In this document: in pieces, positions 1 through 9,096 of the stretch | Layout: the number at the start of each line of letters is the position of its first letter | Position numbering within the stretch: the first letter of the stretch is position 1 | Assembly (NCBI GenBank): GCA_023388715.1 | Contig: JAEWFT010000044.1 | Location: 1-23,548, forward strand | DNA: 23,548 bases | Source: Pseudomonadota bacterium | GTDB lineage: Bacteria > Pseudomonadota > Gammaproteobacteria > Xanthomonadales > Xanthomonadaceae | Reading direction: 5' to 3' | Program-made: the position numbers and the translations under genes | Notes under the pieces: generated by a model | The model's database searches: none | What the model was told of the DNA's origin: nothing | What the model saw: only the letters and a program-made list of their open reading frames with translations

Positions 1-1
1 C

Positions 2-2475
2 GCCTGTGCGCTCGTGGTCGCGCGCGCGCGCGCCGTGGATGCGGTGGTGCGCGAGGCCTGGCAGCGCTGCATTCCCGCGGGCGAGCCCCTGGCGCTGTTC
101 GCGGTGGGCGGCTACGGGCGCGGCGAACTGTTCCCGCACTCCGACATCGACCTGCTGGTCGTGGCCGCGCCGGAGATGCAGCAGGCCCGGCAACCCGCGC
201 TCGCGCGCTTCCTCGCCCTGCTGTGGGACGCTGGCCTGCAGGCGAGCCAGGCGGTGCGTTCGCTCGGGCAGTGCACCGAGGCGGCGGCCGACCAGACCGT
301 GCTAACCGCGTTGCTGGAGGCGCGGCCGCTGGCCGCAGCGGCTGGCGACCCCGCCGCCTTGCAGGACGCGATCGCGCCGGAACGGGTGTGGCCGGCACGC
401 GACTACTTCGACGCCAAGGTGGCCGAGCAGGTCCAGCGCCACGCGCGCTTTGGCGATACCTCCGACAACCTCGAGCCCAATCTCAAGGATGGCCCGGGCG
501 GCTTGCGCGACCTGCAGCTGCTGGGCTGGCTTGCGCAGCGCAGCTACGGCGTGCGCGCGCTGGATCCCCTGGTCGAACTGGGCCACCTCGGCCGCGACGA
601 GGCCGATGCGCTGGACCGCGAGCGACGCGTGCTGTGCCGGCTGCGCTACGGCCTGCACCTGGTCGCGGGGCGCCGCGAGGAGCGCCTGCGCTTCGACTAC
701 CAGAAGCTGCTCGCCGCGCGCATGGGATTCGTCGACGATGCCGGGTCGCTGGCGGTCGAGCAGATGATGCAGGGCTTCTACCGCAGCGCGGGGGTGGTGC
801 ACCGGATCAACGAACGCCTGCTGCAGCGTTTCGAGGAGCATTTCGATGGCGCCGCGCCGGCCGAGGCGATCGACGGCCGCTTCGAGCGCCGCCGCGATTA
901 CCTGGCCACCCGCGACGCCGGCTGGCTGCAGCGCGACGTCGCGCATGTGTTCGCGCTGTTCGCGGCCTGGGCGGCCGATGCCACCTTGCGCGGGCTGCAC
1001 TCGCAGACGGCGCGCGAGCTGGCGCAGGGGCTCGCCCACGTGCCCACGTATGCGGCGGCGACGGTGGCGCAGCGCGAGGCGTTCCTGCAGCTGCTGCGCG
1101 GCCCGCAGGCGGTGCGCAGCCTCGAGCGGATGGCGCGGCTGGGCGTGCTGGGACGGTGGATCCCCGCGTTCCAGCAGGTCTCCGGCCGCATGCAGTTCGA
1201 CCTGTTCCACGCCTATACGGTCGACCAGCACACGCTCGCGGTACTGCGCAACCTCGCGCATTTCGCCTCCGGCGAAGCCGACGAGCGCTTCGCGATCGCG
1301 CATCGCGTGTGGCCCTCGCTGCGCAAGCCGGAACTGCTGCTGATGGCGGGCCTGTTCCACGACATCGGCAAGGGGCGCGGCGGGGATCATTCGGAACTGG
1401 GCGCGGTGGACGCTCGGCGGTTCTGCGAGGCGCATGGGCTTTCCGAGGCCGACACCGCCCTGGTCGAATGGCTGGTGCGCCACCACCTGCTGATGTCGGT
1501 GACCGCGCAGAAGCAGGACATCACCGATCCCGGGGTGATCCACCGCTTCGCCGCCCTGGTGGCCGACCGCCAGCGCCTGGACTACCTGTACCTGCTGACG
1601 TGCGCCGACATCGCCGGCACCTCTCCCAAGCTGTGGAACAGCTGGAAGGACCGGCTGCTGGCCGACCTGCACACGGCGACCCGGCTGGCGCTGCGCCGCG
1701 GGCTGGAGCATCCGGTTGCGGCGGAGGAGCGGATCGCGGAGAACCGCGAGGCCGCGCGCGCGTTGCTGGCCGGCGCCGGCAACGACGATGCCACGATCGC
1801 GGCCATGTTCGCGCGCATGCCGCGGGAGAACTTCCTGCGCAGCCGTCCCGACCAGATCGCGTGGCAGGCGCTGGCGCTGCGCGACGCGGGATCCGGCGGG
1901 TCGGTGGTGGCGGCGCGCCAGATGGCCGGCCGCGACGGGCTGGAGCTGCTGGTGCACATGCCCGACCAGGACGGCCTGTTCGCCGCCATCGTCATCGCGC
2001 TGGACCGGCTGGGCATGGGCGTGCTGCAGGCGCGCGTGCTGGATGCGCCCGGCGGCCACATCCACGACACCTTCCACCTGCTGCCCACCGACCCGCGGCA
2101 CGCGCCTTTGCCCGAGCAAGTCGAGGCGGCGCTGGCGCGCGCCCTGGGCGGCGAGCTTGCCCGCCTGCAGCCCACCCGGCGTACCCAGCCGCGCCATCTG
2201 CGGCACTTCCGGGTGGTCCCGCAACTCGACTTCGACCCGATTGCCGGTGGCACCCGGATCGGGCTGGTGTGCACCGACCGCCCCGGCCTGCTCGCCGACA
2301 TCGCCAGCGTGCTGCGCTCGCAGCGCCTGCGCGTACACGATGCGCGCATCGCCACCTTCGGCGAGCGCGCCGAAGACCTGTTCCTGGTCAGCGACGAGAA
2401 CGACCAGCCCCTGGACGAAACCCGCCGCGAGCGCCTGCATGAGGGCCTGCTCGCCGTGCTTGATGGAGACACCCG

Positions 2476-2479
<4 letters not shown>
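2..2479 (+). CDS. glnD: Bifunctional uridylyltransferase/uridylyl-removing enzyme GlnD (5' partial)
   Basis: GlnD uridylylates PII (GlnB/GlnK) when glutamine is low and removes UMP when it is high, setting glutamine synthetase activity and nitrogen gene expression in the cytoplasm. The frame is open from base 2 with no start in view. About 825 codons are present against roughly 870-890 in the family, so some 50-60 N-terminal residues lie upstream. Order seen: nucleotidyltransferase motif GGYGRGELFPHSDIDLL (about 107-160) with both metal-binding Asp; PII-uridylyltransferase helical domain (about 400-1200); HD hydrolase domain with FHDIGKGRGGDHSELGA (about 1350-1410); two C-terminal ACT domains, around 1940-2100 and 2250-2440, which sense glutamine. 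Both activities therefore look intact. The stop overlaps the dapD start in ATGA, so translation of the two is probably coupled. Family assignment is very secure; the GTG at 14 is internal and is not the true start. Confidence 0.97.
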
Positions 2480-3336
<857 letters not shown>

Positions 3337-3377
3337 TCCATCCCACGTTGCCGATCGTCGTTCCGGAGTTGCGCTGC

Positions 3378-3737
3378 ATGACCACCCTGTACGGCCTGAA
3401 GAACTGCGACACCTGCAAGAAGGCGCAGAACTGGTTGCAGCGCTTCGGCATCGCGCATCGTTTCGTCGACTACCGCGACGAGCGGCAGTCGCCGGAGACG
3501 CTGGTTGCATGGAGGTACGCGGCTGGCGGTTGGGATGCATTGATCAACAAGTCATCGACCACCTGGCGCGCGCTGGCCCCGAACCGCAAGTCGCCGGGCA
3601 GCGACGCCGAGTGGAAGCTGCTGTTGAAGGAGTATCCGCAACTGGTGCGCCGGCCGGTAGTGGTGCTCGCGGATGGCACCGTCGCACAGGGGTTCAGCGA
3701 CAACGGCTTCAAGAAGCTGTTCGGAGTGGGCCAGTGA
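3378..3737 (+). CDS. yffB: Spx/ArsC-fold (YffB-type) putative reductase
   Basis: This 119-residue cytoplasmic protein has the thioredoxin-like fold of the ArsC/Spx family. Near the N-terminus it reads LYGLKNCDTCKKA, with a CxxC pair where E. coli YffB has only the first Cys. Near the C-terminus the RRPVVVLADG segment holds the Arg that binds the oxyanion in ArsC relatives, followed by the GFSDNGFKKLF tail typical of YffB. No arsenic-resistance genes are nearby, so true arsenate reduction is unlikely; the family is usually described as a glutathione- or thiol-dependent reductase of unknown substrate. The ATG at 3378 is preceded by GGAG at 3365-3368. The stop overlaps the dapE GTG (GTGA). The same yffB-dapE order occurs in E. 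coli, which points to a conserved but unexplained link with the lysine pathway. Confidence 0.88.
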   Translation: MTTLYGLKNCDTCKKAQNWLQRFGIAHRFVDYRDERQSPETLVAWRYAAGGWDALINKSSTTWRALAPNRKSPGSDAEWKLLLKEYPQLVRRPVVVLADGTVAQGFSDNGFKKLFGVGQ

Positions 3738-4861
3738 GCGAGGTGTTCGAGCTGGCCTGCGCGTTGATCGCGCGGCCCTCGGTCACGCCCGACGATGCAG
3801 GCTGCCAGCAGCTCATCGCGCAGCGCCTGCAGCGCGCCGGTTTCGCGATCGAGCACCTGCGCTTCGGGGAGGTCGACAACCTCTGGGCCACCCATGGCGA
3901 TGGCGGCCCGGTGCTGGTGCTGCTCGGGCATACCGACGTGGTGCCGGCCGGTCCGCGCGCGGCGTGGAGCAGCGATCCGTTCGCGCCCGAGCTGCGCGAT
4001 GGCGTGCTCTACGGGCGTGGCGCGGCCGACATGAAGGGTTCGGTGGCCGCCTTCGTGGTGGCGCTCGAGCAGTTCGTCCAGGCGCGTCCGGACCACCGCG
4101 GCACGGTGGCGCTGCTGCTCACCTCGGACGAGGAGGGCGATGCCATCGAGGGCGTGCGCAAGGTGGCGGAGGTCTTCCGCCAGCGCGGGCAGGCGATCGA
4201 CTGGTGCATCACCGGCGAGCCCTCGTCGAAGGCGGTGCTTGGCGACCTGGTCCGGATCGGGCGGCGTGGCTCGCTGTCGGCCACGCTCACGGTGCGCGGC
4301 GTGCAGGGCCATGTCGCCTATCCGGAGAAGGCCCGCAACCCGATCCACGAGGCGCTGCCGGCACTGCAGGAACTGGCGGCGCGGCGCTGGGACGATGGCT
4401 ATGATAGCTTTCCGCCCACATCGCTGCAGATCAGCAACCTGCATTCGGGTACTGGCGCCAACAACGTGATCCCGGGCGAGGCCACGGCGTTATTCAACCT
4501 GCGCTACAACCCGCACTGGGATGCGGCGCGGTTGCAGGCCCAATGCGAGGCCATCCTGCACGCGCACGCACTGGACTTCGACGTCGAATGGCATCGCAGC
4601 GGCGAGCCGTTCCACACGCCCGAAGGACCGTTGCGGCTGGCTGCGCGCGAGGTGCTGGCGGAGCATGCGGGCGCACCGCCCGAGGAAAGCACCGGCGGCG
4701 GTACCTCCGATGCGCGCTTCATCGCGCCGCTGGGCGCGCACTGCATCGAGATCGGCCCGGTGAACGCGAGCATCCACAAGGTCGACGAGCACGTGCGGGT
4801 GGCCGACCTCGAGGCATTGCCGGCGCTTTACCTGCGCCTGCTGGAGCGGCTGCTGGGCTGA
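3734..4861 (+). CDS. dapE: Succinyl-diaminopimelate desuccinylase
   Basis: DapE hydrolyses N-succinyl-LL-diaminopimelate to LL-diaminopimelate and succinate, two steps after DapD (DapC, the aminotransferase between them, is not here). It has 375 residues, the usual family length, and is an M20 dinuclear zinc peptidase. Metal and catalytic motifs are all visible: LLGHTDVVPAG (His), GRGAADMKG (bridging Asp), TSDEEGDA (catalytic Glu-Glu pair), ITGEPSS (Glu) and IGPVNASIHKVDEHV (C-terminal His). GGGTSDARF, typical of DapE, precedes the last motif. The start is GTG at 3734 because it overlaps the upstream stop by 4 bases, has GGAG at 3723-3726, and gives the standard MSEVFELACALIARPSVTP N-terminus. 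The gene is convergent with the Lrp-type regulator, with 3 bases between the stops. Confidence 0.97.
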   Translation: MSEVFELACALIARPSVTPDDAGCQQLIAQRLQRAGFAIEHLRFGEVDNLWATHGDGGPVLVLLGHTDVVPAGPRAAWSSDPFAPELRDGVLYGRGAADMKGSVAAFVVALEQFVQARPDHRGTVALLLTSDEEGDAIEGVRKVAEVFRQRGQAIDWCITGEPSSKAVLGDLVRIGRRGSLSATLTVRGVQGHVAYPEKARNPIHEALPALQELAARRWDDGYDSFPPTSLQISNLHSGTGANNVIPGEATALFNLRYNPHWDAARLQAQCEAILHAHALDFDVEWHRSGEPFHTPEGPLRLAAREVLAEHAGAPPEESTGGGTSDARFIAPLGAHCIEIGPVNASIHKVDEHVRVADLEALPALYLRLLERLLG

Positions 4862-4864
4862 GCC

Positions 4865-5338
4865 TCAGCGCGGGGGCAGCGGCAGCCTGCGCAGCGCCTT
4901 GATCGACATCAGCGAGAAGCTGGAATGCAGCTCGCGGACGCCGGGCAGGGCCTGCAGGACGTTGCGCGCGAACTGGCCGTAGCTGGCGAGGTCGGTCGCC
5001 ACGACTTCCAGCAGGAAGTCATACTCGCCGGACACGTTGTGGCAGGCCACCACCTCGGGAATGTCCTGGATCGCGGCCTCGAACGCCCGCGCGATGTCCT
5101 GGCCGTGGCTGCCCATCACCACGCTCACGAAGGCGGTGATCCCGTAGCCGAGCCGCGCCGCCGATAGCCGCGCGTGGTAGCCCTCGATATAGCCCGCCTG
5201 TTCCAGCCGCTTGACCCGCCGCCAGCACGGTGAGGGCGAGAGCGAGACGCGCGCGGCCAGTTCCGCAACCGTCAGGCGCGCGTCCTGCTGCAGTTCGGCG
5301 AGCAGGCGCAGGTCGATGCGGTCCAGCGTGTCATCCAC
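4865..5338 (-). CDS. mdeR: Lrp/AsnC-family transcriptional regulator (probable MdeR-like)
   Basis: This 157-residue DNA-binding regulator has an AsnC-type winged helix-turn-helix (about residues 4-62, with LDRIDLRLLAELQQDARLT and LSPSPCWRRVKRLEQAGYI) and an effector-binding RAM domain (about 68-145, with VACHNVSGEYDFLLEV). Such proteins bind amino acids and form octamers. It is divergent from a methionine gamma-lyase gene across 130 bases, the same arrangement as mdeR-mdeA in Pseudomonas putida, where MdeR activates mdeA. By inference it senses methionine or a related amino acid and controls its neighbour. The start is GTG at 5338, because an in-frame stop lies only about 24 bases upstream; GAGG at about -12 is a weak, distant ribosome site. 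The family is certain; the specific MdeR role is inferred from position. Confidence 0.85.
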   Translation of the reverse strand: MDDTLDRIDLRLLAELQQDARLTVAELAARVSLSPSPCWRRVKRLEQAGYIEGYHARLSAARLGYGITAFVSVVMGSHGQDIARAFEAAIQDIPEVVACHNVSGEYDFLLEVVATDLASYGQFARNVLQALPGVRELHSSFSLMSIKALRRLPLPPR

Positions 5339-5366
5339 GGTGATAAATGCCTCGAACTGTCAAAAA

Positions 5367-5381
5367 GTAGGAACAATCTAC
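5367..5381. promoter_or_regulatory. Candidate Lrp-type operator in the divergent promoter
   Basis: GTAGGAACAATCTAC is a 15-base imperfect palindrome (arms GTAG/CTAC, AT-richer centre) between the divergent regulator and lyase genes. Lrp/AsnC proteins bind short palindromes with TAG...CTA-like ends and an AT-rich middle. The spacing here (N7 between TAG and CTA) differs from the E. coli Lrp consensus (N9), so this is only a candidate. Confidence 0.4.
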
Positions 5382-5399
5382 CCTGAATCCGCGTCTGGG

Positions 5400-5425
5400 A
5401 CGGAAACATCGCAAGCCCGTTCCGT
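5400..5425. promoter_or_regulatory. Inverted repeat in the methionine gamma-lyase leader
   Basis: Perfect 6-base arms ACGGAA (5400-5405) and TTCCGT (5420-5425) are separated by 14 bases, in the 130-base divergent intergenic region 44 bases before the lyase start. No T-run follows, so it is not an intrinsic terminator. It could be a second regulator half-site pair or chance. Confidence 0.3.
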
Positions 5426-5468
5426 GACACGCACCCTACGCTGGCGGGATCAGCACAGGACCAGCGCC

Positions 5469-6659
5469 ATGCCCGGTTTCTCCACCACCGCCATCCACCA
5501 CGGCTACAGCCCCGAGGATCACCACGGCGCCCTGGTGCCGCCGGTCTACCAGACCTCGACATTCACCTTCTCCTCGGCGGAGCAGGGCGGGCGATGCTTC
5601 GCCGGCGAGGCGCCAGGCTACATCTACACCCGCATCGCCAACCCCACCCTGGCCTTGCTGGAGTCGCGGATGGCCGAGCTGGAGGGCGGCGCCGCGGCGA
5701 TCTCGTTCGGTTCGGGGATGGGCGCGATCACCGCCACGCTGTGGACGCTGCTGCGTCCCGGCGACGAGATCGTGGTGGACAAGACCCTGTACGGCTGCAC
5801 CTTTGCCTTCCTGCACCATGGCATCGGCCAGTTCGGCGTGCGCGTGACCCATGTCGACATGACCGACCTGGCGCACGTCGATGCCGCGATGGCGCGCAAG
5901 CCCAAGGTTGTCTATTTCGAGACACCCGCCAACCCGAACATGCGGCTGGTCGACATCTCCGAGGTCGCCAAGCGTGCGCATGCCGCGGGCGCGCTGGTGG
6001 TGGTCGACAACACCTACTGCACGCCTTACCTGCAGCGCCCGCTCGCGCTTGGCGCGGACGTGGTCGTGCATTCGGCGACCAAGTACATCAGCGGCCACGG
6101 CGATGTCACCGCCGGCGTCGCGGTGGCGGCCGACGCCGATATCGGGGAGCGCATCCGCATGCAGGGACTGAAGGACATGACCGGCGCGGTGCTGTCCCCG
6201 CAGGACGCCGCGCTGCTGCTGCGTGGCTTGAAGACGCTGGCGCTGCGCATGGACCGCCATTGCGCCAATGCGACCGCGGTCGCGCGGCTGATGGAGCAGC
6301 ATCCGGCGGTCGCGGCCGTGCACTACCCGGGGCTTGCGTCGCATCCGCAGCATGCGCTTGCCCAGCGGCAGATGCGCCAGCCCGGCGGCATGATCGCGCT
6401 GGAACTGCATGGCGGCATCGAGGCCGGCAAGCGCTTCATCGACGGCTTGAAGATCGTGGCCTGCGCGGTCAGCCTCGGCGACGCGGAATCGCTGGCGCAG
6501 CATCCGGCCAGCATGACCCATTCGACCTACACGCCCGAGGAGCGGGCCGCCGCGGGCATCAGCGATGGGCTGGTGCGGCTATCGGCCGGCCTCGAGGACA
6601 GCGGGGACCTGTTGGCCGACGTCGCGCAGTCGCTTGACGCGGTGGCCCGCGAGGCCTGA
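5469..6659 (+). CDS. mdeA: Methionine gamma-lyase (PLP-dependent)
   Basis: This enzyme alpha,gamma-eliminates L-methionine to methanethiol, 2-oxobutyrate and ammonia in the cytoplasm. Its 396 residues match the roughly 398 of Pseudomonas putida MGL, which it resembles along the whole length. It is a Cys/Met-metabolism PLP enzyme, fold type I. The PLP lysine is Lys205 in SATKY, and YTRIANPT holds the Tyr/Arg that bind phosphate across the dimer. Tyr108 and Cys110 in TLYGCTFAFLHHG correspond to P. putida Tyr114 and Cys116; the Cys separates MGL from cystathionine gamma-lyase and gamma-synthase. Lys235-Asp236 in MQGLKDMTG match the substrate-specificity pair Lys240-Asp241. The ATG at 5469 has AGGA at 5457-5460. 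It is divergent from an Lrp-type gene and ends 15 bases from the convergent acylase. Selenomethionine, homocysteine or O-acetylhomoserine could also be substrates. Confidence 0.92.
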   Translation: MPGFSTTAIHHGYSPEDHHGALVPPVYQTSTFTFSSAEQGGRCFAGEAPGYIYTRIANPTLALLESRMAELEGGAAAISFGSGMGAITATLWTLLRPGDEIVVDKTLYGCTFAFLHHGIGQFGVRVTHVDMTDLAHVDAAMARKPKVVYFETPANPNMRLVDISEVAKRAHAAGALVVVDNTYCTPYLQRPLALGADVVVHSATKYISGHGDVTAGVAVAADADIGERIRMQGLKDMTGAVLSPQDAALLLRGLKTLALRMDRHCANATAVARLMEQHPAVAAVHYPGLASHPQHALAQRQMRQPGGMIALELHGGIEAGKRFIDGLKIVACAVSLGDAESLAQHPASMTHSTYTPEERAAAGISDGLVRLSAGLEDSGDLLADVAQSLDAVAREA

Positions 6660-6674
6660 GCGGCGGGCCGTGCG

Positions 6675-9047
6675 CTAGGGGCGCAAGTCCAGGCGATAGC
6701 GCGCGCGGCCGGGCAGCAGCGGCGAGGGGCGGCCGTGCACCCAGTCGTCGTGGCCCGCGCCCCAGAACGGCGACAGCGGATGGCCGCTCTGCCCGCCGGG
6801 CATGTGCAGGATGCCGTCGGCCTCATGGCTTGGCGCCACCACCAGCCGCTGCGAGGCGCCGAAAGACGGGCCCTGCACGCGCGGCACCGTGCTGTCGCCG
6901 GGAAGCGGCTGCGCCGGCATGCACAGCAGGCGCTTGCCGACCACCGGCAGCGCGGTCGCCAGCGGGTGGCAGATGGCCGCGGTATTGCGTTCCCCCCAAT
7001 GCCGTCCCTGCAACGGGCCACGCGCCTTCAGTTCCTCCCGGACTTCGCGCGCGGCATCCTCGAACAAGGCGTCCCACGACGGGTAGCGCCGCGACAGCAG
7101 GTGCGGCGGCCGCTGCGTGACGAGCGGCCAGGCGACGCCTTCCAGCTGCGGCAGGTCCGGCATCACGAAGGCCTTGCCAAGGGCGGCCTGCGCAGGCGCG
7201 GTGAGGCCATCGAGGATGCGCGCGTGCACCGCAAGGCGCCATGCGCGCACGATGCGGTAGCTCACCGACCCGGTCGTCGCCCGTCCTTCCCACCGCTCCG
7301 CGGCGGCGGCGAGCTCGGCCAGCGCGGAGCTTGGATCCATGCGGGCCTGCGCCTGCAGCAAGTCCCACCACGGGCGCAACAGCAGGGCGCGATCGTCGAG
7401 CTGGATCGCCAGCAGGTCGCGCTCATCGAAGCGCTGCCGCGCGAAGAGGCGATCGCGGATCTGCCTCGCGCGCGCGCCATGCGCGTAACCGCCGTCGCCA
7501 ACGTCGCGCAGGTCGTTGCCGTCGACCACGCGTGCGTTGGCGGTCCACAGGCGGTCACGGGACGGTGAGGTGATGGTCGGCGCGCCAGTCGACGCCGCGG
7601 GCCACGCAGCGCACTTCGCACCCGTAGCCACCGTGGCGGGAGTGCAGCCGCCATTGCGTTGCGGCACCAGGCCCAGCAGGCGCCAGCCGATCTGGCCTTG
7701 GGCATCGGCCAGCATCAGGTTCTGGGTCGGCATGCGGACCTCGTCGGCGATCCGGAGCGCATCGGCGATGTCACGCGCGCGCGCCAGCCGGGTGATCCCG
7801 AGGTTGACGCCGCCGCCGTCATGGGCGGTCCAGCGCAGTGCCAGCGCATGGCCACCGGGTTCCCGATGCACGATCGGGCCCCACGTGGTCTGTTCGATGT
7901 CCAGCGGAATCGCGGCCCCGCCAGCGACCTCGATCGTCTCGCGATGCCGCGACACCGGCGTGCAGTTGCCGTTGCCCGCGCCGGTGCAGGGCCGCTCGCG
8001 CTTCCAGTCGAGGTAATCGCCGTAGCTGTTGGTGAAGCCCCACGCGACGTGCCCGTTGCTGCCGACGATGATCGCCGGCAGGCCGGGCAGGCTCACGCCC
8101 TGCACGTCCACCCGACCCCCCGGCGCCTGCGGGTCGTTGTAGCGCAGCCGGGCGCGGAACCACAGGTTGGGGGCGCGCAGGCCCAGGTGCATGTCGTTGG
8201 CGAGGATCGCCCGGCCCTCGGTGGTCAGCGGGCCCGCCACCGCGAAGTTGTTGCTGCCCGGCGTGCCGCCGCTCCGGACGGGGGCCGGCCGCGCGCCCGG
8301 CGGCGCAGGCAGCGCGCGCAGGTCCACCTGCGTCGCGTCCGGGAGCATGGCATCACCGCGCGGCTTACCCTGCAGCGGGGCATCCCAGCGGGTGCCGTCG
8401 CGGGTCAGCAGGGCGAACAGCGGCGCCGGCAGGTGCGGCTGCATGCGCCACAGCGCCAGCTCACGCTTGTTGCCTGCGTCCTGCAGGTCGAAGTACATCG
8501 CGATGCCCACCAGCGGCGTGTCCGCCGCAGTCCAGGGCGCGGGGGCCTGGCGCAGCAGCAGGTATGGCCACGGGCGGACCGGCAATGCGGCGATTCCGGC
8601 GTTGGCGCCGGCGACATAGGCGACCAGTACCGCGTTCTTGTCGCCGGTGATGCGGGTGAGATCGGCGTCCACCCGCGCGCGCATGCGGTGCAGGCGATGG
8701 CGGCGGTCGGCATCCAGCGCGACCGGTCCGAACAGCGCGGACAGCTCGCCCGCGGCGGTACGCCGCAGCAGGTCCATTTCGAAGTAGCGTTCCTGCGCGT
8801 GCACAAAGCCCAGCGCACGCATCGCGTCGGCCTCGTTGGCGGCATCGATGGTCACGGTGCCGTTGCCATCGCGCGCCAGCGCCACCGGCGCGGACAAGCC
8901 GGGCAACGCGGCGGCGCCCTCCAGCTGCGGCAGGCTGCCACGCAGCAAGACCAACGCCACCAACGCAAGCACGAACGGCAGTGCCAACAGCGCCACCGCC
9001 GCGCGCGCAAGCCACTTGCGCACCGGGCGCCGCCGCGGCGTGGTCAC
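6675..9047 (-). CDS. Penicillin acylase family Ntn-hydrolase, membrane-anchored
   Basis: This roughly 790-residue protein belongs to the S45 penicillin/acyl-homoserine-lactone acylase family, amidases that self-cleave into alpha and beta chains in the periplasm. A basic N-terminus (RRRPVRKW) is followed by one hydrophobic segment (about residues 13-34), a signal anchor. LPGLSAPVALARDGNGTVTI is the usual alpha-chain opening. The beta chain would start at Ser265 in GTPGSNNFAVAGPLT, the N-terminal nucleophile, followed by AILANDMHLGL; VGSNGHVAWGFTNSYGDYLDW and RLWTANARVV are further family motifs. The substrate is not predictable: penicillins, N-acyl homoserine lactones or cell-wall amides are possible. 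The start is uncertain. GTG at 9047 keeps the anchor close to the N-terminus, GTG 9056 is equally possible, and the open frame reaches 9149 inside tpm. It is probably transcribed with tpm. Confidence 0.87.
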   Translation of the reverse strand: MTTPRRRPVRKWLARAAVALLALPFVLALVALVLLRGSLPQLEGAAALPGLSAPVALARDGNGTVTIDAANEADAMRALGFVHAQERYFEMDLLRRTAAGELSALFGPVALDADRRHRLHRMRARVDADLTRITGDKNAVLVAYVAGANAGIAALPVRPWPYLLLRQAPAPWTAADTPLVGIAMYFDLQDAGNKRELALWRMQPHLPAPLFALLTRDGTRWDAPLQGKPRGDAMLPDATQVDLRALPAPPGARPAPVRSGGTPGSNNFAVAGPLTTEGRAILANDMHLGLRAPNLWFRARLRYNDPQAPGGRVDVQGVSLPGLPAIIVGSNGHVAWGFTNSYGDYLDWKRERPCTGAGNGNCTPVSRHRETIEVAGGAAIPLDIEQTTWGPIVHREPGGHALALRWTAHDGGGVNLGITRLARARDIADALRIADEVRMPTQNLMLADAQGQIGWRLLGLVPQRNGGCTPATVATGAKCAAWPAASTGAPTITSPSRDRLWTANARVVDGNDLRDVGDGGYAHGARARQIRDRLFARQRFDERDLLAIQLDDRALLLRPWWDLLQAQARMDPSSALAELAAAAERWEGRATTGSVSYRIVRAWRLAVHARILDGLTAPAQAALGKAFVMPDLPQLEGVAWPLVTQRPPHLLSRRYPSWDALFEDAAREVREELKARGPLQGRHWGERNTAAICHPLATALPVVGKRLLCMPAQPLPGDSTVPRVQGPSFGASQRLVVAPSHEADGILHMPGGQSGHPLSPFWGAGHDDWVHGRPSPLLPGRARYRLDLRP

Positions 9048-9096
9048 CGCCTGCACGGCCAGTGGGGGGTGGCGACGGGCGGCGGTGTCCGTCGCA

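Noticed and set aside
302..2440. Minus-strand open frame of 712 codons opposite glnD
   Set aside because: Low-complexity His/Arg/Gln/Ala sequence without motifs; glnD on the other strand is unmistakable.
3378..3737. Arsenic resistance gene arsC
   Set aside because: The fold is ArsC-like, but the sequence and dapE linkage are YffB-type, and no arsB, arsH or arsR is present.
4857..4869. GCTGAG-C-CTCAGC palindrome spanning the dapE and regulator stops
   Set aside because: The loop would be one base and no T-run follows on either strand, so it is not a workable terminator. The symmetry partly arises from facing stop codons.
5358..5363. Perfect TTGACA on the minus strand upstream of the Lrp-type gene
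   Set aside because: At 17-base spacing the -10 position reads CCGTGG and overlaps the start codon, so no convincing promoter is formed.
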